Shown here piece by piece: positions 7,860 through 18,531 of a stretch of DNA of 64,000 nt. The stretch is taken from assembly GCF_032586235.1 (NCBI RefSeq), contig NZ_JAWHTD010000011.1, forward strand, positions 1-64,000. The letters are read 5' to 3'. This DNA is from Aestuariicoccus sp032586235. Its GTDB lineage: Bacteria > Pseudomonadota > Alphaproteobacteria > Rhodobacterales > Rhodobacteraceae. The position numbers and the translations under genes are program-made. The stretch's first letter is position 1. Each line of letters begins with the position of its first letter. The notes under the pieces were generated by a model. It had not been told where the DNA came from and made no database searches. It saw nothing but the letters and a program-made list of their open reading frames with translations.

Positions 7860-10361
7860 TTAAAAATCGAAATCGGTCGGGATGCCGCGGCTCAGCTGAA
7901 AGCGGTGCTGCGCGTAGTCCTCGAAATGGCTGGTCTTGCCGACGCGTTCGCGCAGCTTCAGCAGGACATCCTGCTTGTTAAAGCGGTCCGCCTCGCGCGA
8001 GAGCAGGAAGGTGACCGGCATTTCGCGTTCGCGCGGGTTCTGCGCCGTGAAGTCGAAGACGACCTGATGCTCATCCGAGATCAGCGTGCCGTCCTGCGCG
8101 TAGATACCGGCCGTCAGGTCGCGCGGCTGTTGCTTTTCGGAAACCGGCTGCGCCTGATACAGCACGACAGAGGTCTGCCCCGAGGAAATCAGGTTCCGGT
8201 TCGGGGCGATGATCTGGACATCGACCAAGCCGACATCCGCCTCGCGCCGTTTGCCGACCCGCAGCACCGGTATGACGATTTCCTGCAGCGTGGCACCGCC
8301 GTGGACAAAGCGGCTGCCGGCGCCCTTGATCCGCATCCGGTTGATCGAGTTGGGGATCAGCACATCCAGATCGCCCCCCAGGCCAAGCTGTTCCGGCGTG
8401 AACTTCTTCATCCCGGCGGTTTCGTCCAGACCGCGCCCGATCACGAACCGGCGGTTCCTGAAGAGGATTTCGGCTCCGCGTGGGTCGGCGAGGGAATATT
8501 CGGTCTCGTCCAGGGGGCGATGCTGGTAGAGGAACCCGTGATCCGCGGTGATCAGGATGTTCGAGAAATTCGCGGTCGTGAGCTTGCGAACGAGCTTGGT
8601 CAGATCCTCGATCGCATCCTCGGCGGCCTCGGTCGTGCGTTCCTCGGTCGCCAGTTTGTCGCCGACGATGTCGATCCGGTTGTGGTAGAGGTAGAGGATA
8701 TCGTGTTCGCGAAACAGCGTCTTGCCGTCCTCGGTTTTCATGCTCGTGAAATCGTTGGCTTTCATGGCCACCGCCCTGTCGCCGCCGCGCCCCATGCCGA
8801 GGATCTTTTCGCGGTTCGCGGTGCCCTGGGTGGGGTTTCCGAAGGATGACACCGACGCGTTGCCCGACAGCGTCAGATCCCGGTTCGGCAACAACGCGGC
8901 CATGCCCAGCTGCGTGTAGCTCGGCAAGGCCGCGATCATCGGTCTGAGCTCTGCTTCGAAGCGGTTCAACTTGCGGATCTCGCGCAGGCATTCCTCGGCG
9001 ACCTCGTAGCGCAGCGCATCCGAGACGATCACGACCACCTTCTGGTCGCGACGGCGAAACTCTGCCGCCTGATCCATGTAGAAATCCGACTGCCTGGGAT
9101 AGCCCGGCACCGACCAATCCGTCATCCTGGCGATCTGGTCCTGCCAGGCGTCGTTCACGGCCAAGAGGAAGTTGGTCGTATACCGGTTCTCGACGCTTTC
9201 GAAGAGCGCCCCCAAAAGCGACGCCTGACCGCTTTTCTGCATGTGATGGATGAACTTGCGGTAAAGCTGGTCGATCCTGAACCAGCTCGCCACATAGCGT
9301 TTCACCCCTTCGGCGGGCGAGCTCATGCCCAGCGCCGCCTCTGACAGCGCCTGCTGGAATTCGGTGGCGTATCCGATGGCCTCGTAGACATCCGCATAGG
9401 TCGGATACCAGTGGCTCTGACGGCGTTCGCGGACGGTCTTGAGCACTTCGGCCGCGGTGACGGTCTGGCTGGACATCTCTTTCACGAGGGTCCGGATGAT
9501 CTGGCGGTCGATCTCTTCGAAATGGTCGATCGGGCGGAGAGCCTTGATCTCGCGGTCGCTCAGATCCTCGGGGATGCGCAGGTTGTCCTGGTACTTGCGG
9601 CTGAGGGTCGCGAAGGCATCGCCACCCAGGCGGTTGTTCTTCCAGCGGCGAAAGACCAGCAGGGCCTCGGCGTTCAGCTTGCCGTCCTCGCCCAGGGCGC
9701 GGGCATAGCACGACTGAAAGAGCGTGATCGCGAAATCCTCGAAATCCGGCGCGTCCGAAACATAGCCATAGGCTTGCGACACCTGCGTCCAGAAGAACCC
9801 GGTCAGACCCGCCCGGTCGATCAGCCGAAGGGCGTCGTCGCGGCCCTCGGCCAGCTCGCCCAGCAGCGCCTCGATCACCGTGTCCAGCGCGCCGTCCGCA
9901 TCCGCGCAGACGGCCAGCATCTTGCGCCGCACCGCCGAGACGGTGTCGGACGGCTGTCCGGCCTCCAACGCCTTCAGCCGGTCCAGCCGCGCCGCCGAGC
10001 GGTAGAACGCCATGTGCTCGCGCACGGCGGCCTCGTGTTTGCCGGGCAGGCCCAGCTCGGCCAGCCAGATCGCCGCCTGGTCGGCCTTGAACACGGCGGT
10101 GGCCAGTTGCAGGTCGAGCAGCCAGTTGTCGGCCATCGCGGGCTCGGGACCGTCCTTGTATACCAGGAACTTCTGCCTGGGCTCTTGCCGCAGCATCCGG
10201 TATTTCAACCCGAACTCGTTGTTGGCGATCTCGACCTTCTCGACCTCCGGCAGCGCGACCGCCTCATAGGCGTCGCGCATGTCCCGCGCGGCGTCGTACC
10301 AAAAGACCACCCGGTGCTCGTCAAAGAGCCGCGACAGCCCCGCCTGGATACGGTCGGACAT
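7860..10361 (-). CDS. pglZ: BREX phosphatase-like protein PglZ
   Basis: An 833-residue PglZ, the alkaline-phosphatase-superfamily component of BREX. The N-terminal half is helical and variable. The phosphatase-like core is marked by VVVIVSDALRYEV near residue 445 (metal-binding Asp), and ILITADHGFLY near residue 607 (Asp-His metal ligands), followed by a beta-rich C-terminal domain. Its start overlaps the end of pglX by one base, so the two are probably translationally coupled. The catalytic role in BREX is not settled; PglZ is required for defence in studied systems. Confidence 0.92.
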   Translation of the reverse strand: MSDRIQAGLSRLFDEHRVVFWYDAARDMRDAYEAVALPEVEKVEIANNEFGLKYRMLRQEPRQKFLVYKDGPEPAMADNWLLDLQLATAVFKADQAAIWLAELGLPGKHEAAVREHMAFYRSAARLDRLKALEAGQPSDTVSAVRRKMLAVCADADGALDTVIEALLGELAEGRDDALRLIDRAGLTGFFWTQVSQAYGYVSDAPDFEDFAITLFQSCYARALGEDGKLNAEALLVFRRWKNNRLGGDAFATLSRKYQDNLRIPEDLSDREIKALRPIDHFEEIDRQIIRTLVKEMSSQTVTAAEVLKTVRERRQSHWYPTYADVYEAIGYATEFQQALSEAALGMSSPAEGVKRYVASWFRIDQLYRKFIHHMQKSGQASLLGALFESVENRYTTNFLLAVNDAWQDQIARMTDWSVPGYPRQSDFYMDQAAEFRRRDQKVVVIVSDALRYEVAEECLREIRKLNRFEAELRPMIAALPSYTQLGMAALLPNRDLTLSGNASVSSFGNPTQGTANREKILGMGRGGDRAVAMKANDFTSMKTEDGKTLFREHDILYLYHNRIDIVGDKLATEERTTEAAEDAIEDLTKLVRKLTTANFSNILITADHGFLYQHRPLDETEYSLADPRGAEILFRNRRFVIGRGLDETAGMKKFTPEQLGLGGDLDVLIPNSINRMRIKGAGSRFVHGGATLQEIVIPVLRVGKRREADVGLVDVQIIAPNRNLISSGQTSVVLYQAQPVSEKQQPRDLTAGIYAQDGTLISDEHQVVFDFTAQNPREREMPVTFLLSREADRFNKQDVLLKLRERVGKTSHFEDYAQHRFQLSRGIPTDFDF

Positions 10362-13300
10362 CAGCTCAGCCCCGGGATCTTCTTCAGCGCCGCGCCGAAT
10401 TTCGGATAGTTCGCCTTGACCCCGTCATCGAGGTCGATCTCGATCTTCTGCTGCGCCAGCGGGAAGATCACCTCGCGCTCCCACTCGTTCAGCTCGTCGA
10501 TCTGTTTGGCCACGACGCCCGCCTCTTTCAGCGCCTTGGTGCGCTGGCCCTGGGTCGCGGCCGCGTCGTCCGACAGCTTTTCCAGCCGTGCGCGCTCGGC
10601 CTCCAGCTTGGTTATGAACTCGCGCAGGTAGTCGTTCAGTAGAACCGACACCGTGTCGCCGCGATAGCGGTGCATGTAGACCGCCGCGTTGAACGTGCCC
10701 CTGGGGCTGGAGAACATCCAGTAAATCGGGCGTTTTTTATAGCGCTTGACGTGGTCGGCATAGAAATCGCGGGTGAAGTACTTGCGGATGTCCTTGCCCA
10801 GGCTCTCTTCGACAAAGCGCAGGTTCTCGCGGAAATGCGCCTCGCCGAAGGTCACCCGCAGGAACAGGCGAAAGCGTTCGGTGATGTCGTCGGCAAACCA
10901 GTCGCCGTCGAGCACGGGTATGACGTTGTCTTCGTCGGGCAGAAAGCGCGGCTCGGGGATGCGGGCGAGGTAATCCGCCAGCGTCTCGCCCTGATTGGCG
11001 AGGATCAGACCGGGGTCGTCGAGGCTGTAACGCCCGAACATGCAGCCCACGGCGTAATGCAGGAACTCGGCCATGGTGTCGGCGCGCAGGCGTGTCTCGC
11101 GGTCGGCCTCAAGGCCCTTCACGCCATAGCGATAGGCGGGGTTGCAGGTGAGGGTGATCTCCTGGATCGGCACCTCGGGCGTCAGCTCGTCCTGCAGGCC
11201 GTAAGCGTCGATGAAGATGCGGTTGTTCTCTTCCTCAAGGGCTTTCATGTCGTCCGTCATGGACTGCCAGTGGGCGCGGAGGGCGGCATAGCTCGCCTCC
11301 AACGTCGCGCCGCGATGATCCTCGGAGAGCAGCGGGAGCGTGGTGAAATCCCAGGAGGTTTCGTAGGCGTCCCAGTCGGAGCGAGAGAGCGCAACACAAC
11401 CTTGTGCGGGCCTTTGATTCATATTTCGGGACAAGGCTGGCACCGGTATCTTAGAAACATGCCCACTTTGGAAGTCCAATGATGGTGCGAGCATTCCAAG
11501 TACAAGCTTTGAGAAGTTGCTATTCAGCAGGCCAAGTGCAACGAACGTGGGAATGTCATTCGCGAATACACACGGCCCGGTGGATTCAAAAATCTGTCCC
11601 TCATCAAAGGCTCGAAAGGCCGGTGGAGCGCTGGAAACCCGCGTCCAAGAAATCCCAGAGCGCATATAATTCTGTGAGTTTCGAAGGTTAGCCTTTGGAA
11701 AGTTCCGGAGCGCGGTTCCATTATCGGCCCAGTCGATCACAACATCATTGTTACCATACCATTTCCGAAAAGGGCCTTTTGGCACGGAACCCAGCGTTGG
11801 TCATACTGCCCGACTTCAAACCATTGCCGAAGAAATTTCTCGTTGTCGCCAGTGTCCAAGCCTTTTCCAACGGACGCATGGTTTGTCAGAAGTTGACTGT
11901 TACCGAATGCATGGTAAACACCATCGCTCGCCCAATAGGCTAGAGGACTGCCGGGGATATTGCGAAAATTTTCAGGAGCTGGCGTAAAGAAGTCCGATGT
12001 TCTAATTTTCTCAAGATAAACAAGGCGTTTATCCGCTGATTGAGGCGCATTGTTGAGGTTAAAGAAAATTCCGCGTCCAGCGTTCTTCCTCTTTTCAATC
12101 ACAAAAGCAGCCGCCTGAGCGACCTTAGAGTTCATTTCGGGGAAGCTATTGTATCCAATTTGACAGAGGTTTCGCAGAGTTCGCTTAGCCAACAGATCGT
12201 CACGAAGTAGTTCGAATGAAGAAAGGAACATCCAGTTTTGCATCGTAACCATGCCAGAAAATCCGGATGGCAGATTTAATGTGCCGGTTCTCTCAATGAA
12301 CATTGAAAAAGCATCGGAAAAGCTATTCGAATAGTTTGCTTCGGCCCATGACTTCATAGCGGCGTTCATACCGCCTACGCTCATATAAGGCGGGTTGGCC
12401 ACGACCACGTGATACTTGGGCGACAGCGCCTCGGCCATGCGCAGCACGGTGACGACGCGCTCCTGCACGGACCGGAGCAGCAGGTCGGGGCCGAAGTCGC
12501 GGGCCTCGACGGCCCGGAGCGTCTCGGACGGGTCGCGCAGTTTCGGCACGATCAGCGAGCCGAAGTTCGTGGCCTCTTCGAACTGCCCAAGCGTCTCGCG
12601 CAGCTCGTCGGTCCAGAGATCCTCGCCCACCACTCTGGCCACGTCCTGCATCTCGGCCTCGGTGAAGCGGACGTTTGTCAGGACGCGGATGTCGGGCCGC
12701 GCGGTCATCCTGAGGGCCCGCCGCCGCCCCAGCCGTGCATAGGCCTTCATGGTCAGCGCAAAGGCCGCGAGCGCGCCCGCGCGGGCGTCGATCTCGACCC
12801 CTGTCAGGTTGTGCGTCAGGATCAGCGCGGGGATCGTGGCGGGGTCATACCCCTCTTCCTCGTAGATCGCGTAAAGCAGGTCGAACGCATAGGTCAGCAT
12901 GTGGCCCGACCCCGCGGCGGGATCGCAGATGCGGATCTCTTCGGGCGCGTTCAGGCGCAGAAAGTCGGATTCGGGCTCTTCGGGGGCGATGTAATAGTCC
13001 ATCCGCTCGGCCAGGCGGCTTTGCTGCCGGTTGAGCAGCCAGAGCCGGCCCAGCGAGTTTTCGACCAGGTAGCGCACGATCCAGTGCGGGGTGAAGAGCT
13101 GCGTGGCGGCGGGGATGTTCTCGGCGGTGATCTTGACGTTCTTCTTGAGCCCGGCAAAGACCTGATCCTTCTTTTCCGAGATGTAGAACTGGTAGAGCCA
13201 GCCGATGATCTCGACGTCGCGGCAGGCGTCCTCGGTCATCACCTCGCGCAGGCGAGCGAGGATGGAGGATTGCGACAGCAGGTCCTCGGGCATCAAAAGT

Positions 13301-13779
13301 TCGGTGTAGTCGTCCAGTTCTTCGAAGAGGAAGGGCATGTGAGCGTGCCAGCCGTTGCAGGCATGCACCAGCAGCAGGCGATAGGCCTCGGCCTGCGGGT
13401 CGTTCGAGGGCGTGCGCCCGTCGAGCAGCGCCTGAACGGCGGCGGGGGCGCCGTCGGGCAGGTTGCCGGCCATGGCCTCGGACAGGATCTCGGGGCGGGT
13501 GGCGCCCTGGGCGGGCGAGACCACGCGGACCTGCGTATAGCCGCCCGCATCCATGAAGCGCAGCGCGGTGAAGCGGTTGAACCAGGTATAGGCGACCTGT
13601 TCGACGACCTGCGTCCGGCCGTCCTTGCGGATGGCATTCTCAAGCTCTTTGACGCCCGCCGGGTGTTCGCGCCGCGCCGTTGCGCCGTCGGCCAGCACGA
13701 GGTCGAGCTTGGCGGAGACCTGATCCATCAGAAGGGTCCGGGCCGCCTGGGCGAATTTCCTGAGCGCGTTGGTGTCCAT
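10361..13779 (-). pseudogene. pglX: BREX adenine-specific DNA methyltransferase PglX, frameshifted
   Basis: One PglX gene is split into two frames. The upstream piece (11737-13779, 680 residues) holds the methyltransferase motif I DPAAGSGHML (residue 286 onward) and catalytic NPPY (462-465). The downstream piece (10361-11785) continues with GPFRKWYGNND, a segment that in intact PglX follows directly on the upstream one. At 11777-11780 the minus strand reads C-AAAA-GG; one extra A would give ...CQKGPFRKWYGNN in a single frame of about 1,140 residues. PglX provides host-DNA methylation and is needed for BREX defence, so the break matters. A sequencing error in the short A-run, a real mutation or frameshift rescue are all possible. 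Confidence 0.85.
11395..12385 (-). other. AT-richer segment within pglX (recognition-domain region)
   Basis: Base composition drops visibly from just after the NPPY motif to about codon 110 of the downstream piece, while both flanks are as GC-rich as the neighbouring genes. The segment covers the part of PglX after the catalytic motif, where DNA-sequence recognition is expected. The boundaries were judged by eye. A replaced recognition region is the simplest reading. Confidence 0.6.
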
Positions 13780-13780
13780 G

Positions 13781-16700
13781 TCAGACGATCACTTTCTTGC
13801 CCGAGCGGATCTCGGCCATCAGGGTCTTTTTCAGCTCGTCGACATAGGCGTCGACATCGGTGTCGTCCGACAGATAGGCCTTTGTGAACGGCACCTTGAT
13901 CTGCGAGGCATTGACATAGCTCGGCGCCTGCGGGGCGGGCGCGGGCGGGTCCTCGACGCCGGGGGCGGGGTCGAACCTTTGCTGGGGCGGATGGGCGAGG
14001 CGATCCACCTCGGCGATCGTCTCGGCCAGCAGGCCGGTGCGTGCATGGTTGGCCTTGTTCTGGAGCAGGGGGATCAGGGCCACGGTGTCGAGCCCGGCCT
14101 TCTCGCGGTCCAGCCGGCCGGTGATGCGGGCGCGCTTGTCGGCGTCGAGGCCCTGGAATTCGGGCATCTGCGTCACCTTGCCGGCGACCTCGTCCACCGC
14201 GGCGATGACCGCCTTGCGTTCCTCCAGCACCCTCAGGTCGACCCGTTCCTTCAGATCGTAGAGCGCGGATTTGACCGCCTGAATGGCGTTGCCGGTGTGG
14301 CAGGACGGATCGAGCAGCACCGCCTCGATCTTCTGGCCGGCCTCTGGGTCGACGCAATCGATGTTGGTCTTGTGCCGGGTCAGCGTGTCGCGTGCCTCGT
14401 CGTAGATTCTGCGCTGCGCGCCGCCCATGAAGGATTTGACCTTGTCCAGGATGTCTTCCTTGGGGGGCAGCAGATCGTCCTCGTGTCGCGGCGCATCGGT
14501 TATGAACCATGCGGCGGGTTTGGTCCTCATGCCGCGCAGCCGGTCCCGGAACGGCTCGAGCGCCGCGAGGAACGGATAGTCGCGGGTCTGGCGTGTCAGC
14601 TCGTCCACCTCGGCGTCCAGCTCGGCCAGGCTGTCCGCCCATTCCGCGCCGAGGCTGCGGGCGTCGGTTCCGGACACCGGTTTCGAAAAGAGCTCTTGAT
14701 AGAGCTCTTTCGAGCGGCGGATTTCGGCCGCAGTGAAATCCTGTTGCGGGGTCAGCAGGATGTTCGGCAGAGCGTGCGAATTGTTCAGGGCCTTCGCCAG
14801 GTCGGCGCCTTCGACCGGTGTGCTGTCGACGCGGGCCTCGATCCTGCCCTTGGCCGAGAGGCTGCCCGCGAGGCACAGGACCGCGACCGTCGGCCAGCCG
14901 TAGGGTTTCGTCGTGAACTTCTCGACCAGATACTTGACCGAGACCTTCACCCCGTTCCGGGCCTGACCGTTGACAAAGCTCAGCACGTCCTGTTCCGCCT
15001 CGCCAAGCCCGGTGCCGCCCGGGCCGAAGAGCCCGCTGTCGGGCTGGACGGATTTGGTGATGTCCGCCTCGGCATAGCCGACGCCACGCAGCATGGGCAG
15101 GTTGGTGTAGACCTTGTCCACCAGCGTCTGGAACGCCTTGGTGATCCGATCCTGTACGTCCTCGCCGCCGATATCGAGCTCGTCGCCGCGCACAAAGAGG
15201 CGCGCTTCGCCCATGAGGCGGCGCAGGCGCATCTCGAGGTCCCTGGAACGGCGGGCGTTCTGCTCGCCCTTCTCGGCGATGATGCGGTCGCGCCCGGGCT
15301 GCGGCGATCCGGTCCGGGACTGGCGAATGAATTTGACCGTCTGCTTGAAAAGGATCAGGTCGCGGACGAAGGCCGTGTCCGGCTTCAGCGCGACGGCCAG
15401 CTCTTCGCGGGACATCGTCTTCATCCGGACGGCATCCGGACTGTCGGCATCCTCGCTGAACGGCGACGCGATGTTGATGGCGAGCTCGTGCTCGCGGCCC
15501 AGCGTGTGATCGTCGAGCCGCCGTGTGAAGGCGTATTCATTGCCCGTAGCCGTGTGCCAGAGGCGGCGATGGCGCAGGATCGTGTCGAACGCGAGGGTCT
15601 CGAGCTCTTTCGACAGCTCCGACGGGTCGATCCCAAGCGACTTGATTTCGGCCTCCACGTCCTTTTCCTCGTCGGTCAGAAACTCGTAGACCTCACCGTT
15701 TCGCTGGATCAGCGTGTTGCGTTCGAGCAGGCCCCGCGCCTCTTCGATCCTGCGGCGCTGCGCGGTCTGATCGGTGTCCAGTTCGGACAGCAGCAGGATC
15801 GAGATGTTGCGCACCGACGGTTTGAACTCCTTGACGTATTTCACCAGGAACAGCGCCTTGAGCACGCGCACGGCGAAATCGTCCAGGTCCTGGATCTGAC
15901 GTTCGGCGAGGTGGATGGATTGCTGGACGTTCGATTTCAGCGCTGTACGGATCCCCTCGAACATCAGATCGAACGTGGCCAGCCCGCCGACCGGACTGTC
16001 CATCAGCTTTTTCGACACTTCCTGGAACACGCCGAGCATCGAGCGTTCCCCGACCGAGCTGTGCTTGCCCTCGAAGGCGTTGTGCTGCGACAGCGACCGG
16101 ATGGCCATCTGGAACAGCGTGAATTGATAGGGCGGGAACGGATAGCTGGCGATAAAGTGGTCGCGGTCGGTGTAATTCTTCAGCTTGATCGACTCGTCCG
16201 CAAAGTCGAACAGCGTCTTGAGATTGTTCTCTTCGCGGTCATGCAGGTTGCCGAGGGTCACCTGCGCCTCTTGTGTCTTCGAAAGCAGGCGTTTCTGGAT
16301 CACCTCGGCCACGTTCTGCGAATCCAGCGGCATCCGGATCGCGAAGCGGGCCATGATCTTGGAAAAGTCCTGGCTTTGAAAGGCCTTGGTGTCGCCGACG
16401 ATGGCCTCCATGTCCTGCTGCGAGGTCACGATGATCCAGGCCCGGCCCTTGCAGCGGGTGTTCAGGGTTTCGGCGACCGTCTGCAGGTTGGTCATCAGCT
16501 TGACGTTGTCGGCGATGTACTGGCCCACCTCGTCCACGAAGAAATTCAGCCGAAAGCCCTTCGGCTGTTCGTCGATCCAGGCTTTGACCGTGTCGGCGAA
16601 ATCCTCGATCGAGACCCGCGTGTCCTTGCGATACTGGGTGAGGATGTCCTTGGCATCCGCCGGATCGCCGCCTGTCGCCTCGGCAAAGGCCGTGGCGATG

Positions 16701-17308
16701 TTGCGGGCCTCTAGAAGCGCCTGTTCGCGGCCATGCTCCCAGGGTTTTCCGGATGCCTGGCGGAACGCGGCGCGGAACGTCTCGAGTTGGCCGCGCTGGT
16801 GCAGGTCGCGCTCGAACTGGGCGATATGCGGCTGCTTGCCGTAAAAGCCGCAGGCCTCGTCGAACACCTTCTGGAACACGGCCAGCAGCGCGTCGACATC
16901 CGTCTTCGAGATCACGTCGGCCTTCTGGTCGATGTTGAACAGGATGGATTTCGACGGAATCGAGACGGCCTTGTCCAGGGCGCCCCTGAGCATCGGCTCT
17001 TCCTTCAGTTTCGCCGCAAAGATTTCATGTGCCGAGGCGCCGTCCACCTCGCGGTTTTCCAGCAGCAGCGCCAGCATCTTCAGCAGGTGCGATTTGCCGG
17101 ACCCGAAAAACCCCGAAATCCACACCCCGTTCGCCGTGTCGTAATTGTTGTAGGCCTCGAGAAACCGGTCCAGCTTCTGGCCGATTTCGCCGGTGATCAC
17201 ATATTCGTCCAGCTCGACGCGCAGACTGGCCTCGTCATCGGCCTTGATCACACCGTCGATGGCGCGGTCGACCGGTTTCTCGAAAATGTCCTTGAGCAAC
17301 TCGTACAT
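13781..17308 (-). CDS. brxC: BREX P-loop ATPase BrxC
   Basis: An 1,175-residue BrxC (PglY-like) ATPase. Walker A GFFGSGKSH begins at residue 66, in the characteristic WISGFFGSGKSHLLKMLA; an acidic NFFVDEVGQYI in the first third is the likely Walker B. Length agrees with the family (about 1,200). It lies 1 base from pglX and 3 bases from brxB, so the cassette is surely one transcript. BrxC is an essential core component of BREX in studied systems; its exact mechanical role is unresolved. Confidence 0.93.
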   Translation of the reverse strand: MYELLKDIFEKPVDRAIDGVIKADDEASLRVELDEYVITGEIGQKLDRFLEAYNNYDTANGVWISGFFGSGKSHLLKMLALLLENREVDGASAHEIFAAKLKEEPMLRGALDKAVSIPSKSILFNIDQKADVISKTDVDALLAVFQKVFDEACGFYGKQPHIAQFERDLHQRGQLETFRAAFRQASGKPWEHGREQALLEARNIATAFAEATGGDPADAKDILTQYRKDTRVSIEDFADTVKAWIDEQPKGFRLNFFVDEVGQYIADNVKLMTNLQTVAETLNTRCKGRAWIIVTSQQDMEAIVGDTKAFQSQDFSKIMARFAIRMPLDSQNVAEVIQKRLLSKTQEAQVTLGNLHDREENNLKTLFDFADESIKLKNYTDRDHFIASYPFPPYQFTLFQMAIRSLSQHNAFEGKHSSVGERSMLGVFQEVSKKLMDSPVGGLATFDLMFEGIRTALKSNVQQSIHLAERQIQDLDDFAVRVLKALFLVKYVKEFKPSVRNISILLLSELDTDQTAQRRRIEEARGLLERNTLIQRNGEVYEFLTDEEKDVEAEIKSLGIDPSELSKELETLAFDTILRHRRLWHTATGNEYAFTRRLDDHTLGREHELAINIASPFSEDADSPDAVRMKTMSREELAVALKPDTAFVRDLILFKQTVKFIRQSRTGSPQPGRDRIIAEKGEQNARRSRDLEMRLRRLMGEARLFVRGDELDIGGEDVQDRITKAFQTLVDKVYTNLPMLRGVGYAEADITKSVQPDSGLFGPGGTGLGEAEQDVLSFVNGQARNGVKVSVKYLVEKFTTKPYGWPTVAVLCLAGSLSAKGRIEARVDSTPVEGADLAKALNNSHALPNILLTPQQDFTAAEIRRSKELYQELFSKPVSGTDARSLGAEWADSLAELDAEVDELTRQTRDYPFLAALEPFRDRLRGMRTKPAAWFITDAPRHEDDLLPPKEDILDKVKSFMGGAQRRIYDEARDTLTRHKTNIDCVDPEAGQKIEAVLLDPSCHTGNAIQAVKSALYDLKERVDLRVLEERKAVIAAVDEVAGKVTQMPEFQGLDADKRARITGRLDREKAGLDTVALIPLLQNKANHARTGLLAETIAEVDRLAHPPQQRFDPAPGVEDPPAPAPQAPSYVNASQIKVPFTKAYLSDDTDVDAYVDELKKTLMAEIRSGKKVIV

Positions 17309-17311
17309 GGG

Positions 17312-17914
17312 TCAGACCTCGTAATTCAGGATATTGAAGGCGCGGTAATACTTGTCGTCGTGCAGCTGGCCGAAAAGGTCCAGTGACGCGCCCGTCGCCA
17401 GGGCGTGGGTGTAGCTGCCCGGAAAGAACAGCACCGTCGGCGCGGCCTTCGCGGTGCTTTGCAGATTGTTCAGAACGTTGTGGGACCGGATGAACGGGTA
17501 GACCTCGCCGACGCCGGACAGAAAGATCACATCGTGCGGCGCGGCTTCTATGGCGGCGCCGATCCGGGGCACCAAGTGGGTCTCGGGATCGAGCACACCT
17601 TGCAGAAGCTCCTTGATCTCGGATTTCTCGCTGTCGGGCTCGATCTCGACGATCCGCTCGAGGATGCCGCGCTCTTCGAGGATGTCCAGCGCGATGTAAT
17701 AGAGACTGAGGTCGAGCACGCGCACGCCGGAATGGCCGGCGCGGGACACCAGATCCCTGCGGTCCTCGATCATGCTCAGGCCTTCCGAGGCTGGGAACGG
17801 GCAGATGAAGAAGGGCACTTCGTTGCCGAGCCCCTGCTTGGTCAGGAACCGTTCGCTGGTGACGACGCGATGAAGGCGCTCGGCACGCTCCTTGCGATTC
17901 AGTTCGGGCTTCAC
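17312..17914 (-). CDS. brxB: BREX protein BrxB (DUF1788)
   Basis: A 200-residue BrxB, matching the DUF1788 family: ICPFPASEGLSMIEDRRDL near the N-terminus, then GVGEVYPFIRSHNVLNNLQ and VLFFPGSY in the C-terminal half. Its ATG overlaps the brxA stop by 4 bases. A core BREX component of unknown biochemical activity. Confidence 0.92.
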   Translation of the reverse strand: MKPELNRKERAERLHRVVTSERFLTKQGLGNEVPFFICPFPASEGLSMIEDRRDLVSRAGHSGVRVLDLSLYYIALDILEERGILERIVEIEPDSEKSEIKELLQGVLDPETHLVPRIGAAIEAAPHDVIFLSGVGEVYPFIRSHNVLNNLQSTAKAAPTVLFFPGSYTHALATGASLDLFGQLHDDKYYRAFNILNYEV

Positions 17915-18531
17915 GTGTTACGCTCCATCAAGGGAATACCGGGAAAAAACGCCAGCTCGCCGGGGGTTTCCGACTGGACGAGGCCTGTCAGACGCGGCGA
18001 AAGAAGGGCTGATTGAATGCGGCCGTCCGCGGACAGGATGTCGGATTCGCGCAGCATCCGAAAGAGCGCCTGGCGCAATTTCTTTCGCGTCGAGGCGCTG
18101 AGCCCGGCCAGCCACTCATCCCATTCCGCCTTGGCGTCGAAAAGGATGTCGAACGTCTCGAGCGGCAGGTCGAACTGGTAGGAAAGGTACCGCTCCCGGA
18201 TCACCTCCAAGGCGAATTCGCCCACGAAGCGGTAGGCGCGGCAGGCCGCCAGCCAGAGCAGCGCCCGCTGGTCCGTGCGATCAGCCTCTTGCAGCAGAAA
18301 GCGGCGCTCTTCGGGGCTGAGCCGCTCGAGCCGGTTGGTGATCTCGCGCAGGGTCCGGCGGTTCGAGGCGATCTTCGGCAAGGACGTGGCGCCCTCGCCC
18401 ATGGCGCGGCCTATGGTCCGTTTCCAGGGCTCGCCTTCGACATGAAGCCGGGCGACGATCAGGCTTTCGTTCACCAAGAGCCCGCCCAGGCCGAACGACA
18501 TGAGATACCGCTGCCGCCGCTCGCCGCTCAT
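17911..18531 (-). CDS. brxA: BREX protein BrxA (DUF1819)
   Basis: A 206-residue BrxA, a small all-helical protein of the DUF1819 family: the opening YLMSFGLGGLLVNESLIVARL and the middle LLWLAACRAYRFVGEFA are typical. BrxA of other type I systems binds DNA. It is the first gene of the six-gene cassette, so the cassette promoter should lie just upstream (beyond 18531). Confidence 0.92.
   Translation of the reverse strand: MSGERRQRYLMSFGLGGLLVNESLIVARLHVEGEPWKRTIGRAMGEGATSLPKIASNRRTLREITNRLERLSPEERRFLLQEADRTDQRALLWLAACRAYRFVGEFALEVIRERYLSYQFDLPLETFDILFDAKAEWDEWLAGLSASTRKKLRQALFRMLRESDILSADGRIQSALLSPRLTGLVQSETPGELAFFPGIPLMERNT

Noticed and set aside
11770..11785. Programmed ribosomal frameshift in pglX
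   Set aside because: C-CAA-AAG does not fit a good slippery heptamer and no pseudoknot was evident; a one-base loss is simpler.
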